DNA from: Chytridium lagenaria
Lineage: Eukaryota; Chytridiomycota; Chytridiomycetes; Chytridiales; Chytridiaceae
DNA: 64,000 nucleotides
NCBI GenBank assembly: GCA_025449115.1
Contig: JAHLKC010000136.1
Span: forward strand, 50,625 to 114,624
Direction of reading: 5' to 3'
The notes under the pieces were generated by a model. The model searched no databases. It worked only from the letters and a program-made list of their open reading frames with translations, and was not told the DNA's origin. A program made the translations under genes and the position numbers. Shown one piece after another: positions 49,310 to 60,308 of this stretch; the stretch's first letter is position 1; every line of letters starts with the position of its first letter.

Positions 49310-51088
49310 CTACTGGTCAAGGGATTCGAGGAGGTAGATAATTGCGCTCTCGGTATTGCCGCCCTATTATAAGAAGTCAAGTTAAAAATAAATTCAGGAT
49401 TACGTTCTTTTTAAATCAGGATTTAAAATTACCGCAGCCAAAAGAGCCCTAATATTTTTTGGTTTATCCGTAAAACCCATCTCACTCATATTCTGAAGCT
49501 GCTCCTTAAACTTCTCCTCTGGCGATTCCTTGGGCTCTGTTGGCTGTGGTTGAGCAGCAACCGTAGTGGCTGTAGCAGGAGCGGCAGCTGCCGCAAGAGG
49601 TGAAGCACCAAAAGGACTGAAAGCACCAAGGGAGTTTTCGAGTTCACGTAGGTTTTGAAGTTGGGCAAAGAGGGCGGCATACTGATCCTCCGGGGCAACG
49701 CCTGTTCCTGGCGAGGACGCAGTGGCAGCAGGATTCAAGAATGTTGACGAGAGGTTACCAGCTGCAAAGGGTGAGGAATTAGTGGGTGCTGCGGAGCCGA
49801 GGCTTGATAACTAAATGTGAGTTAGTGTCGCATAAATCACTTATTTATACACACCAGAGCAGCGAAAGGGTCGGAATTCGCTGTCCCGGCATTGGATGCA
49901 GTGGTTCCAGCAGAACCCAAGCTTGACAGCTTTTTCAAAATTAAAATGGATTGGGTAATAGAAGAAAATAATAATTAACAAACCATTGCGGCAAAAGGAT
50001 CGAGATTTGCCTCGGCGGCGTTGGCTCCAGCTGGGCCATAGCCTGATAGCTTTATTTAAATCGTTAGTCAATTAACAAAAGCAACAAGGACTCGAACGAA
50101 CCATAGCGGCATAGGGATTTATTGATGCGGCATTATGTGCACTGCTTTGAGCTTATAACTATTAGACCGTATCAATACTTTTAACATACATTGACGCGTT
50201 GGCATTCCAGAGGCCGATGGGGTTGTTGGCGATGCTTGAGTAGGTGTAGAGGCCCATGGATTTGGCAAGGCGCTTTGATTTAACCTTTCGGTTGAAGACG
50301 TTGTAGCTCCGAGACGTTCGGCGAATAGCCTGTTGGATTCTTCCGTTGTAACAGGTCTATCCGAAAGAGCGCCTTCCTCCTGCTGAAGCGAATGGTACAT
50401 TGAGGAAAGGGCAGACATGCCACCGGGGTAAGATTCGATGTTGGAAAGAGAGCGGTCTATGGTAAGTTAGACCAATTTAAAAGAAAATGGTGAAGATATT
50501 ACCATGATTTCGCATCATCTCCTGCATAACGGCGGGGTTGCGAATAGCCGATGACATTTGTTGGAGGAAGGAACGATCAGTCATTAACTGACGAAGTTCG
50601 GGATTGTTTTCCGCCATTTGTTGAAATCGAGGATCGGACTGAAGAATGGCTTGCATGAAAGTAGGATCCTCCAGCATAGCACTGACAAAAGGGTTGTTGA
50701 GAAGCTCTCTTGCACCATCTTTACGCCATTAGAGACTATAAAAACAATGAGAACTACCTGGCATGAGACCGCCTCCAGGAGTACGTGCAGAGGTGACGGG
50801 GACGGAGGTCCCTGATGTTGCAACTTGCTCGACCGTCTGTTTGGAAACGTGAAGTGTAGTTCCTGACCTGACTCCAAGCGCCGAAATGGTGAGCTCATCT
50901 CCTTTCAAAACTCTTCCAGTATCAATGAGGCGTACCGCCTCTGCAGACGAAATGGAAGCAATCGAAGCCACTCTTTCTTTCAGCTGCAGCAAGGTTTCCT
51001 CTGAATTGACAATGATGGTGCGCTTATCGCCAGAGGGGAGCCGCAAGGTCAATGACACTGACACGCCTGTTGATTCTTCGTCCGCCAT
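49310..51088 (-). CDS. DSK2: Ubiquilin/Dsk2-family shuttle factor (UBL-UBA)
   Basis: A shuttle that carries ubiquitinated proteins to the proteasome. The N-terminal ubiquitin-like domain runs from VSVSLTLRLPSGDKRTIIVN to GTTLHVSK. STI1-like segments follow: ARELLNNPFVSAMLEDPTFM, ILQSDPRFQQMAENNPELRQ, SFLQQMSSAIRNPAVMQEMM, then YPGGMSALSSMYHSLQQ and the NPWAS motif. Several small exons encode related units ending in DPFAAM or DPFAAL. The C-terminal UBA is KFKEQLQNMSEMGFTDKPKN, joined to GGNTESAIIYLLESLDQ across an intron that ends near 49366. The start is the first ATG, MADEEST. Intron count is high in the middle region. Confidence 0.93.
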
Positions 51089-51166
51089 CACTAAAACAGT
51101 AGATTTACAAAAAGGATGCAAAATGTTTTTATTGGTTTTGGGGTTTTACGGCTGGCAGAACTGAGA

Positions 51167-52410
51167 TCAAATATCCTTTTCACACTGTCGAAAATAATCT
51201 ATCGTCTCTTGAATGCCTTGGCGAACAGAAAACTTTGGAGCCCATCCAAGATGCGTCATCGCTCGCGATATATCTGGCCTTCTTCTCTGTGGGTCATCTG
51301 CAGTAGCCGGGAGATTAATGATATCAACGTCGTTGTTCACCATGTCCCTAATCATCTCGGCAAACTGCTGTATGGTATATTCTTCCGGATTTCCCAAATT
51401 GACAGGGTCCATGCACGTACAATTCATTAACTGGATGAGTCCGTCCACTAAATCGTGAACATATTGAAACGAGCGAGTTTGAGATCCTCCGCCGTAAACG
51501 GTAATATCTTCGCCCTTTAAAGCTTGAACTATAAAATTACTGACAACTCTTCCGTCTTCCGCGTTCATGCGAGGCCCAAATGCTAACGGGTAAGTCGAAT
51601 TAAACAAAAACTACATACTGTTAAATATCCGAGCAACACGAACATCTACTTTATCTTGCTTAGCGTATGCATATGTTAGAGTTTCGGCTACCCGCTTTCC
51701 CCTATTTTATTAAAAGAATTAATCTAATATACTGGCTTACTCGTCATAACACGCTCTTGGTCCAATCTACGAAAGGAAAAATGAATAAAAATGAGATGAT
51801 AGGAATCAATGAAGTAAAGCATGATAAAACCTTCAAGAAAATATACTGACTGGATTTACATGACCCCAATAGCTCTCCTTTTGCGGATGCTCTTCAGGGT
51901 CCCCATAAACCTCTACATCAAAATCAGTTTAACTTTAAACAGAATTCTACCTGATGTAGACGCTAATAGTACACGTGCTTTGACTCGTTTTGCTAGTCCC
52001 AACATGTTTATGGTTCCCATAACGCTGGTTTTAACTGTCTTAATTGGATTGTATTGATAGTGGGGAGGAGAGGCGGGGCAGGCGAGATGGTAGATCTGGT
52101 CAACTTCGATCATAAAATGATCTGTAAACAAGGCCAAGCACGTTTTAGCACAATATCCACAAAGACTTCGATCCTTGTTCTTACCAACAACATCGTGGCG
52201 AACAAACTCAAAATTGGGATGTCCCATCCAATGTTGTATGTTCCGCTTCTTTCCCGTAAAAAAGTTATCAAGAACGATAACTTCGTGTCCCATCAACATG
52301 AGACGATCCACGAGATGAGAACCAACAAATCCAGCTCCACCCGTCACCAAAATGCGTTTTTTCTCAGATGCTCGCAATGCCTTGACAGGAGGAAACTTCT
52401 TTTTTTTCAT
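51167..52410 (-). CDS. UXS1: UDP-glucuronate decarboxylase (UDP-xylose synthase)
   Basis: A short-chain dehydrogenase/reductase that converts UDP-glucuronate to UDP-xylose with bound NAD. The start [20 protein letters not shown] leads straight to the Rossmann motif [18 protein letters not shown]. Then [87 protein letters not shown], and the catalytic Tyr-Lys pair in [11 protein letters not shown], split by an intron near 51765. The remainder is [56 protein letters not shown] and [20 protein letters not shown]. The transmembrane stem of animal UXS1 is not present in this start; an upstream exon is possible but not supported. Confidence 0.93.
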
Positions 52411-52750
52411 CGTATTATAAGGTATCCATCCTGTTCAATCCCAGCTCCGTCAACGTATGCGCCAATGTACAATGTTCTGAGCAAGGAAAGCGAGACGTTG
52501 GACACAAAATCGCTGTTCCCGACTTCTGTGACTTCAGGGGTTCCAGTCACAACTGAGCCCATTTGTGCATGTTTGTCTAATATATAATAATATTTTCGGA
52601 GCCCAAAACGGTTCAGACCATAAAACACACTATTTATTACAATCGATATAAGACCGAGAGCCTCATCCAATTGAAACCATGGCCTTACAATCCTTCTCTA
52701 GCGCAGGATGCGGTTCTGTCAAGACCGATCTATAAATATACCAATTTTCA
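52411..52750. other. Intergenic, between EAF3 and UXS1
   Basis: About 340 bp on the UXS1 upstream side. An open stretch (52407-52670) reaches UXS1 but starts at no ATG and shows no motif, so it is read as 5' UTR and promoter. Confidence 0.4.
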
Positions 52751-54050
52751 TCATGCTCGCGACACTTGAACTGACAAAGAATAAGTATTTGCTGTCCATA
52801 TTTACAAAGAGAACAAAGAAACATACTATAAGCTGGAGAAGCATCCTCATAGTTTTGAGACAAAAATACAGCAGAATAGTTCAAGATATCTAGTGAAAAA
52901 AAAGCGTTAAGAATAAAACCCAGGGTGTATTAAATCACAAACATTTTAAAAGACTCACTTTATAACCTCGACAAAATAATCCCGGCAAATCGCGATACTC
53001 TCCGCATCCATGTGTGTATGTGCGATTAGTTGCGGGAGTTGCACTGCATCAATAAGCATTTAATACAACTGACGGGTTCTCACCAAACAAGCGTAGAAGA
53101 TGTTCGGCCCCATACACATCAGACATGCCTTATCGGGGAATTTCTTTTTAACTCAAATATTGCTGCCTCTCAAATCTGTAAAGAAGCAGATTTCCGAGAG
53201 CCCTATCAAAGTACGCCTTCCAGTCCTTCTACGATTTCTTGCAGGTAATCCTCATTGACCTTACAGACATTACTATCATATGGAAAAGGTAATTTCTCAC
53301 ACTTCCTTTCCTTTGTTCTCTTTTTGGTAGTATTCCTTAAAGTTAGTGAGTATTTCCGAAACGTTTGCGACCTAGGCAGTGCTACAAGCTAGAGGAAGAT
53401 GTTAATACAGTACATGGAAACAAGGAACTTTCATGCAAGATCAGCCCACCTTTTGGTTTTTCGTTATATTCTCCCAATCGTCAACCAAAACAATCTTTAG
53501 TGCTTCTGATATAGGAATCTTGATTTCCGGACGCTTTAAAAAGTCCTCCTCCTGCACAAATGTTAGTCCACCTTCATTGCCATGTTCATGTCGTTCACCT
53601 TTTCACCAACGTCCCTCGTCCGCTTTTGTTTTTCTCCGGATATCTGTGGTTGATTCTTGTCCGATGACTTGGACTTTTTGGATTGAAGGGAATCATGCAG
53701 CTCAGCTTGCCTCTTCAAGTTGTCGTCGTTGTACTTCAGCACCCGAGTCTCAGGAACCCACTCGTCCCATCTGTTTATTTTCAGATAAGCGATATTATTG
53801 CACCAAAGCAGTAAAGCAGCAAAGGTGAACCTACGTTTGCTTCCAGCCTTTGTAATGGATAAAGTAATGGGGGCCGTTTCCTCTGGTGTGCCTTCCCCAC
53901 CATGTCTCACCCTTCAGTACCTACAATATTTGTAAGCACAACATCGCCCTCGCATGCATTCGGCGGGAGGTGCCTAACCCTACCTTGGCCTCATAGATGA
54001 GAGGCCGTGGAAGAGAGAACCCGCTCGTTGTTGTGAAATATGAGAGACAT
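52751..54050 (-). CDS. EAF3: EAF3/MRG15-family chromatin reader (chromo + MRG)
   Basis: A subunit of NuA4 acetyltransferase and Rpd3S deacetylase complexes that reads methylated H3K36. The chromo barrel is split by introns: MSLIFHNNERV.., LIYEAKVLKGETWWGRHT, NGPHYFIHYKGWKQT and WDEWVPETRVLKYNDDNLKR. A basic linker (SLQSKKSKSSDKNQPQISGE; KQKRTRDV) leads to the MRG domain: EEDFLKRPEIKIPISEALKI, VLVDDWENITKNQK, LVALPR near 53380, YRFERQQYL near 53160-53180, then QLPQLIAHTHMDAESIAICR, DYFVEVIK and a final YEDASPAY. The last intron ends just before the stop at 52751. At least two single bases seem missing around 54005-54025 near the start. The start codon is 32 bp from the SYP1 start. Confidence 0.88.
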
Positions 54051-54082
54051 TTTCTTGTTGCACAAAGTTATTCTGGACCACG

Positions 54083-56291
54083 ATGGGTTATAGCGAGCAT
54101 TTCTCGGTGAGGAAGGGCTGTCAGTGGAGACTAATCGAGTCGGGTTGATAGTCTACAAGTCAAGATCCAACTTTGAGCAAATATCGAATCGCCTAAGGAA
54201 GTCGAGGATTGTCGACTCTGAGGTTACCGATTTCTTACGTGAACGAATTACCATTGAGGAAAAATACGTTGCGGATCTTTTAAGACTATCCAAGAAAGGT
54301 CTCAGTGTGGAAAAAGATCAGCTTGGGTAGCGTTAAATGTGTTGGCACGTTTAACAAAGTGCTCAGAGGAATTAATGACAGTTGGGACAAGATATTAGCG
54401 CTCACAAGTGCTACCGCAGATTCCCACAAGCTTTTTGCGTGGAGATCAACGACACTATCGACAGGTACATACAAACAATAATGATATTTGACAGATTCTA
54501 GGTCCAATAGAGCAAGAATTGAAAAGGAGCTTAGCTTCCAAAGCAGAAATTGGTAAAGTCGCTGATGAGTCTACGTATATTCATGTTGAGTTCGCACAGC
54601 TCGAAGGCGATATCCAAAAAATTAAAAGGAATACGAAGATGAGCTTAAAAAGCTGAAAAAACAAGATGGCGAAGGCAAAGGCATTAGTTTTTTTTAAAAA
54701 GCTCAAATCGCGGGACGGATCAGGTAATTCGGAGAACATGGCAAACGTGCAAAAAGCCGGAGAGATCTATGTGGGAAAGCTTCGACCACTGCTCGAGGTC
54801 TTACTTGCTCTTTTATAATTTTGGCTGAGTATTTTTTTAGAAAGCCAACTTTACGATGAATCAGTTTGATTGTCTTATTTGAGGTTTTGAAGGCCTTCGC
54901 CCGTTCAGAGTTGACAATCCACACAAAGATGGCTGACGTACTTATTTTTAGTTCCAAGCAACGGTTAAATCTTCTTTAGGTGGCCTCTTCTGTCGCAGAA
55001 GTGCTTAACAATTTTGACATCGCTGAAAATGTTGAGACCTTTTGCAGAAAGAAAGGGACAAACACTGATGGGGGTTTCACTGGAACTTACGATTCTGCTG
55101 AATCTCCGTCCTCACGTAAAGATTTCCGTTGTGACGGCTTCAACCGCGCCTACCTTGGTAAATTGCGCTGCTCTTTGATTAATTTTCTAACCGTGTGCCT
55201 GGAAGCTCCAATCGTGGATTCGGAGGGTTTTAGTTTACCTCCAATATCTACGCCAAAGTGGCCACCACCAGCAGGTGCTACTTCGACTCAGACGATGAGG
55301 ACAGCCGAAAAGAGCAAGCGTAATCTCTAGATTGTTTAATGAAGACTGATTTTCCCGAAGCCAACCGAAGTTTAAAATTGAGATTAAAGACAAGGCCGTC
55401 TCTGAAAACCCAGAGATTTCGATGCAGGCGATGCAGAATGTTGTTGCATCAATGCTGCCTCTGCAACCTAAAAGGTTTAATGTACATTGAAGCTATTTAC
55501 TAAAAAACTTCTTAGCCTTGGATCAGGCGCACCAAATCAGTCTTCAGCTATCTCAGCCCTCGAAATAATGTTTCTATTGACGCTGTGATCACTGAAACTA
55601 TCAACTGCTGCTTAAGGATGGAGAGATTGAAAAGCTAATGGTCAGCGGCGAGGTCTTGTCGTTTGCCAAACTCCTCATCTGTTGGAAAATGCAGAGCCGT
55701 CCTGCAAGGCTCGGAATCCATAGAACGCGTCGTTATCAACGATCAATTTGCTTCGCAACCTGACTTTAATCAGCAGACCCTCATCGAGTTGGATTTCACG
55801 GATATCAGAGCTTGGGGGCGCTCCTGCTCCGATTCTGAAGTACAAGCTACAGATTGACCCCTCCGATTACGAGCAATACGCTCCGTCTCTTTAGCACTTT
55901 GTGGAAACCAGATCCAACCCACTCCTCTTTCCTTCTAGCGTATCAGTACAACGAAGATTTCAGGCGCAGGCGCCATTGCAAGGATTGTCGTTCCTCTTAA
56001 ACTTACAAAACGCGAGCAATATTTCTTCCGTTCAAACTATCCCTACTGGTATTGGAACCCAGAAAAGAAAGCACTCTTGTGGAGGGTGGATGATATCCGG
56101 ACCGACGATATTGCCTCGTCAGAGACACACAAGCTTCTCGCGAGATTCGAGACACAGGACGATTTGGCGTCTGCTCAAGTCGCTGTCAAATTTAGCTCTC
56201 CCACCTCTGCTCTGAGGTTGGATTTGATCTCCTTGATACTGATGGTGTGCTCTTGAGAAATATTGAAAAAACGACGATTACTGGGAAGTAG
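54083..56291 (+). CDS. SYP1/FCHO-like endocytic adaptor (F-BAR + mu-homology domain)
   Basis: A membrane-bending adaptor for early clathrin endocytosis or septin regulation. The F-BAR part begins MGYSEHF and, after an intron, gives VYKSRSNFEQISNRLRKSRI, VDSEVTDFLRERITIEEKYV and ADLLRLSKKGLSVEKDQLG, the FCH signature (ELxxFLRER..IEE.Y...L..L.K). A second helical part (54430-54990) includes VASSVAEVLNNFDIAENVET. A Ser/Pro linker follows. The C-terminal muHD is FKIEIKDKAVSENPEISMQA, CRAVLQGSESIERVVINDQF, QQTLIELDFTDI, then the end VAVKFSSPTSAL joined to SEVGFDLLDTDGVLLRNIEK and TTITGK. Several one-base breaks occur (for example near 56212). The family is clear; SYP1 versus FCHO naming is a matter of lineage. 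Confidence 0.8.
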
Positions 56292-56710
56292 GATCGTTCT
56301 AGCTGATCAAAGATTTAATAAAACATATTGACTAAGTAAACACACAATCTCCTTTCATGGAGTATCTTGATAAAATGAATTGGCAAATTCCAATCTGATC
56401 CAGCTTAGTATGTGATAAGTAGAAACTTCCGGTGGAATTGAACAGTTAAATGTGATAAGATATGCTGTGTGTCTGTGGATCAACTTAAAGTATATAATGG
56501 ATTCAACCAACGATTTATGCAGATGCTGAATCAGTCGTAGATCAACAAGATAGACGTAAATGGCACAAAGTAAAGCGATCTATTAGGATTGCTATTGGGG
56601 TGTTTTGAAAGACTACATTAAAACATTTGCAATGATCCCATGGACCAACGTCGCCATTCTTGCAGCCACCGAAAGGAAGAGAGTGCCTCTTATGGCCATC
56701 GGCCTCCAGT
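56292..56710. other. Intergenic, between convergent SYP1-like gene and eL41
   Basis: About 420 bp of AT-rich 3' sequence; no gene visible. Confidence 0.4.
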
Positions 56711-56869
56711 TTACTGTTAAAAAAAAAGTGTATATTAGCATTGACGGTAAAGAATGTCATAGCAGTAAAGTCATCGTATGAAATATGAACAAACCTTGGA
56801 GCGAGCACGCATCTTCCTCCTCTTACGCTTAAGACGACGCTGCCTCTTCTTCCTCCACTTGTCTCTCAT
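56711..56869 (-). CDS. RPL41: Ribosomal protein eL41 (RPL41), 25 residues
   Basis: The tiny, extremely basic large-subunit protein eL41 that sits at the subunit interface. Exon 1 (56869-56795) encodes MRDKWRKKRQRRLKRKRRKM then RARSK, differing from the near-universal sequence only at a few known-variable positions (residue 3 is Asp where Ala is common). Right after the last lysine a GT..AG intron of about 81 nt runs to 56714, and the next exon begins with TAA at 56711-56713. So the stop codon alone is on the second exon. A splice acceptor (CTTTTCAG) two bases before the ATG suggests a 5' UTR intron as well. Far too short to be seen by simple frame finding. Confidence 0.92.
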
Positions 56870-57478
56870 ATCTGAAAAGAAGTATACGCATATCAGTAAA
56901 GTAATCTCAAAACCGTGAGGACAGAAGACAGAGGTATCTGTGGCATGCAAAGAGTGGATCAAACGAATATGCTGTGGATGCCTTGGATCCGGTGAGTAGA
57001 ATGGGATACAGTGGGGTGAAAGCGGTAGGATGGGGTGGATGAGATGGATGGGATGGGGTGGATGGGTCAGATGTGATGCCACCATCTACGCTCATGTACT
57101 AACCGATAAATCTTTTAGAGAGGTTTGAGAAAGGACTATTTTGTGTAGCGTCCAAATGCAATTTATACGAAAGATGGTGAAACCTCGGAGAAATTCAAAG
57201 TGGTCCAACAAGCTTGAAATTGCGCGTAAACGCGTCCATTTCCTGTGACTTCAACACCAAAATTACTGTGCATTAGTTGTGGGCCGTCTTTCGCATCGAG
57301 TTTACTAAAAGGTATCCATTCCAGACTAAAGTACCGTTCAATCAAGGGACCACTGGAAATATGGACCACAGAAGAATTAAAGAAAATGTATGAGGTCTTC
57401 GTTAAAAAAACCATATTTCAAAAAAAAAAAAGGCCAGGGGACGGTTTCATTAATTATAGTGAACTCGAAGAGATTTAT
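56870..57478. other. eL41 upstream region and unassigned stretch
   Basis: GGATG-type repeats (57000-57070) precede eL41. A + strand open frame at 57245-57583 (with LEIWTTEELKKMYEVFVKK) has no family I recognise and overlaps the 3' end of GDT1, so I do not call it. Confidence 0.4.
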
Positions 57479-58319
57479 CTATTCAACTTCAATGTTGAGA
57501 AACGACAGGACAGCAAATACAAGAAACAATGCTCCGCCCAACAAAGTCACTGTAAGTACGATGTTAGACGGCTTTCAGCGTAAAAAAGACCGGCTTACCT
57601 GATTTGACGCTGATCTTTGCTGCCAGTAACCTTCCGCCAATGACAGCCAGCCCAGTGCAAATGAATGTCCGATGAGGCTGCCAATGGTGACCCACCAGAA
57701 GTCTTCTGCACCCGCCAAAGCAATTGCTAAAATACAAATTTAGATAGATTATGGGTAAAACGCTCACTAGCAATCTGGCTGCGGTCTCCCCATTCCGCCA
57801 AGAAAGTCAAAACAAATGTTTGGACAAAAACTGGGGTAAGCAAGTAGCTTAACAGATTCCGCAGACGTGCAGCAAAACTCTCGTTGATGGGCTTCTCTCC
57901 TCCATTTTCCACATCCTCTGCCTTCTCATCGTCCTCCTTGGCCATCAGCTCGTGAGTAACTTCCTCGAGTTCCTGTTGTGTCTCGTTTCCAGTCATTCGG
58001 TAACCGTCGTAGAACATCTTTATGCCAAACACGAGAAAAAGAAGAGCAGCAGCAAGCTGAGTGTATTGCTTTGATATCAAGTTGGGCATAATGCGACCAA
58101 GTAGAGCGGACAGGACTGTCATGATCGCCAAGGCGGAAATTCAGCGGCAAAGATTATGATCCTAGGGCTACGCATAGCCATGACTGCAGCAATGAAGAAT
58201 GTCTTGTCGCCAATCTCTGATACGAGAATTACAGCAGCGACATCCATAGCGCCTGGAAACCAGATGAGGCTGGGGTGAGCCCTCGTCCTCAACCTCCTTT
58301 GCAATAACAAGGAGTCCAT
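57479..58319 (-). CDS. GDT1: GDT1/TMEM165-family Mn2+/Ca2+ transporter (frame broken at two sites)
   Basis: A Golgi membrane transporter of the UPF0016 family that supplies manganese for glycosylation. The first half has the signature E-x-G-D-K-[ST] motif in VILVSEIGDKTFFIAAVMAM, then AIMTVLSALLGRIMPNLISK, and LLFLVFGIKMFYDGYRM. An acidic loop (EEVTHELMAKEDDEKAEDVE) follows. The second half has the repeated motif in VQTFVLTFLAEWGDRSQIA, then VTIGSLIGHS, CTGLAVIGGRLLAAKISVKS and, after an intron, VTLLGGALFLVFAVLSFLNI. One base is missing at A-runs near 58136-58139 and 57659-57661 on the + strand. The N-terminal signal exon may lie further upstream; the ATG at 58319 is the earliest supported. 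Confidence 0.92.
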
Positions 58320-58483
58320 TTACGTTACACACACATTTCGAGGGGGTCTCAACTGGGAGCTCAACATCTTGGCCTCTGGAACGTTCTTTATAAATCGAGC
58401 GATCACTGATCAGCGGAGAAAACCTGTTGCTGGCATATCCATCTGTTTAGAGCGCGGGATATTCTAGGTGATTTATCGGGAGG

Positions 58484-59965
58484 ATGGAGGATAAATATGT
58501 TGGCCTGATCCTGGCCATCATCTCGAGTGTTCTCATCGGAACTTCGTTCGTCGTAACAAAGAAGGGATTAATGGACTCAACAAAGAACTCCGGAGGTTTG
58601 CATACTTGATATACTTTACATGAGATTATCCTTTTCTTACTCGTCTTCGGCTTCATAAGGGACTGCTGGCGAACACTACAACTACCTTAACAATATGAAA
58701 TGGTGGGCTGGCATGATTACAAGTGAGTGTCAAATAACCCATTCGCTATACTAACAGGTACCTTAAGTGGTTCTGGGTGAAGCAGCGAATTTCACAGCAT
58801 ATTCGTATGCGCCTGCCATTCTGGTAACACCGCTAGGTGCTGGCAGCGTCTTTATAAGGTAAGATATTTTAATCCATCAGGGCTTGTTTGTTTTTGACGT
58901 ATAATAGCGCGGTGCTTGCATCCATGTTCTTGAAAGAAAAACTCGGTAAAGAAGGCAAGATTGGGTGCGGGCTTTGCGTGATAGGATCCATCATCACTAT
59001 TTTGCACTCACCCGAAGAGAAGCCCATTAATTCTGTAAATGAAATACTTCATTTCGCTGTGCAGCCAGGTACGCTTTTTAACTTTGACTTCTCTTCTTGC
59101 GGATGTTCCATAACCTTCTTTATTTTCTAAATTACGATGCAATTTTAAACTATTTTTAAAGCTTTTGTGATATATATGCTTATTGTCATCGGCGTTTCAT
59201 TGCACCTTATCTACAATGTTGGCCCGGTCTATGGCAAGCAAAATATGCTCGTTTACATTTCTATCTGCTCCCTGGTGGGATCTATATCCGTTATGGCTTG
59301 GTAAGAAGTACATTTGATATTTGTTAAGATTGTGAAGCAAAGGATTCGGTATTGCACTCAAACTTTCGTTTTCCCGGCAACAATCAATTAGGAAATATAT
59401 CTACGTATTTATTTGGCCTGATAGTAAGAAACTCTACGCTTTTTTCCCTTCTTATGCCTATGCTCGTTTCTGTGTCTGTGAACACTATTTGACCATTCCT
59501 TTGATAATCAGGTGGTAGGTTGCGCTATAACGCAAATGAATTACTTCAACAAAAGCGTTAGATCTATTTTCAACAAATATGTAAGCCGCTTATATCTATT
59601 TTACTTTCTCACACTTTCTAGCGTCACACCCAGTGAGTTTTTTAGTAAAATTATATTCCGTCGTCTAACCAGAGCAGTTTACTACGTTTTCTTCACATCG
59701 GCAACGATTCTAGCATCTATTATTTTGTTCCAAGGATTCCATGAAGCCACTGGAGCACAAGTGATATCTGTGTTCTGTGGTTTTCTTACGATCTTCATCG
59801 GCGTATTTATTCTTTCCAGGCAAATCTACATCAGGAATGAAAGAAATCGGAACATCAGATGTTTCACCCAGACACTCAAGTGATGATCACATAGGATTGA
59901 ATATTCCTTTGAAAATATTCGACGACTCTGCAGAAGATCATCTGATCTTAGTCGCCGCAGTTTAG
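58484..59965 (+). CDS. NIPA-family magnesium transporter
   Basis: A multi-pass membrane protein of the NIPA (DUF803) family, thought to carry Mg2+. The start MEDKYVGLILAIISSVLIGT, then SFVVTKKGLMDSTK, matches the family N-terminus. Further exons give HYNYLNNMKWWAGMI, VLGEAANFTAYSYAPAILVT with PLGAGSVF, VLASMFLKEKLGKEGKIGCG, IITILHSPEEKP.NSVNEIL, LLIYNVGPVYGKQNMLVYIS type segments, ICSLVGSISVMACKGFGIAL, LFGLIVVGCAITQMNYFNKS, and YYVFFTSATILASIILFQGF with FCGFLTIFIGVFILS. About nine membrane segments. Two alternative 3' ends exist: a stop at 59883, or, after a probable one-base break near 59815, a polar tail (SGMKEIGTSDVSPRHSSDDH) ending at 59965, which resembles the GM-K-E-I tail of relatives. 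Confidence 0.9.
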
Positions 59966-60308
59966 AGGACTCGGACTAAAGATCGTTCCAAGTTGGGATC
60001 CTTTTTTTTGATTACGCCAAATCTCATGTGTACATTCTCGGCCTTACATATACCAGATAATGCGCCCTTAATGATGGGTGATTCGTAAGAGTTCATTATG
60101 TATATTATATGAAATACTCGGCTCATCAGATAGGCCACTCTCTCCGCGCATTGATGAAAACCCAACAATTAGTTTTCTAATTCATAAGCCTTTTCCAATT
60201 TCGCAACCGTATAATAAGAAATATTACGTTGAAGCCGGAATGTAAAGTTGCTGTTGAATATGCTCGGCCATGAACTTCACTAGAAAATTATACGATGCGC
60301 TTCGCAAA
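59966..60308. other. Intergenic, between convergent NIPA and HECT genes
   Basis: About 340 bp of 3' sequence; nothing recognisable. Confidence 0.4.

Noticed and set aside
52407..52670. Possible N-terminal extension of UXS1 (ends in GYLIIR)
   Set aside because: No ATG start in this frame that joins UXS1; reading on needs a base change in an A-run, and the segment lacks the expected membrane stem.
57245..57583. 112-residue + strand open frame near GDT1
   Set aside because: No family match; overlaps the last exon of GDT1, which is well supported.
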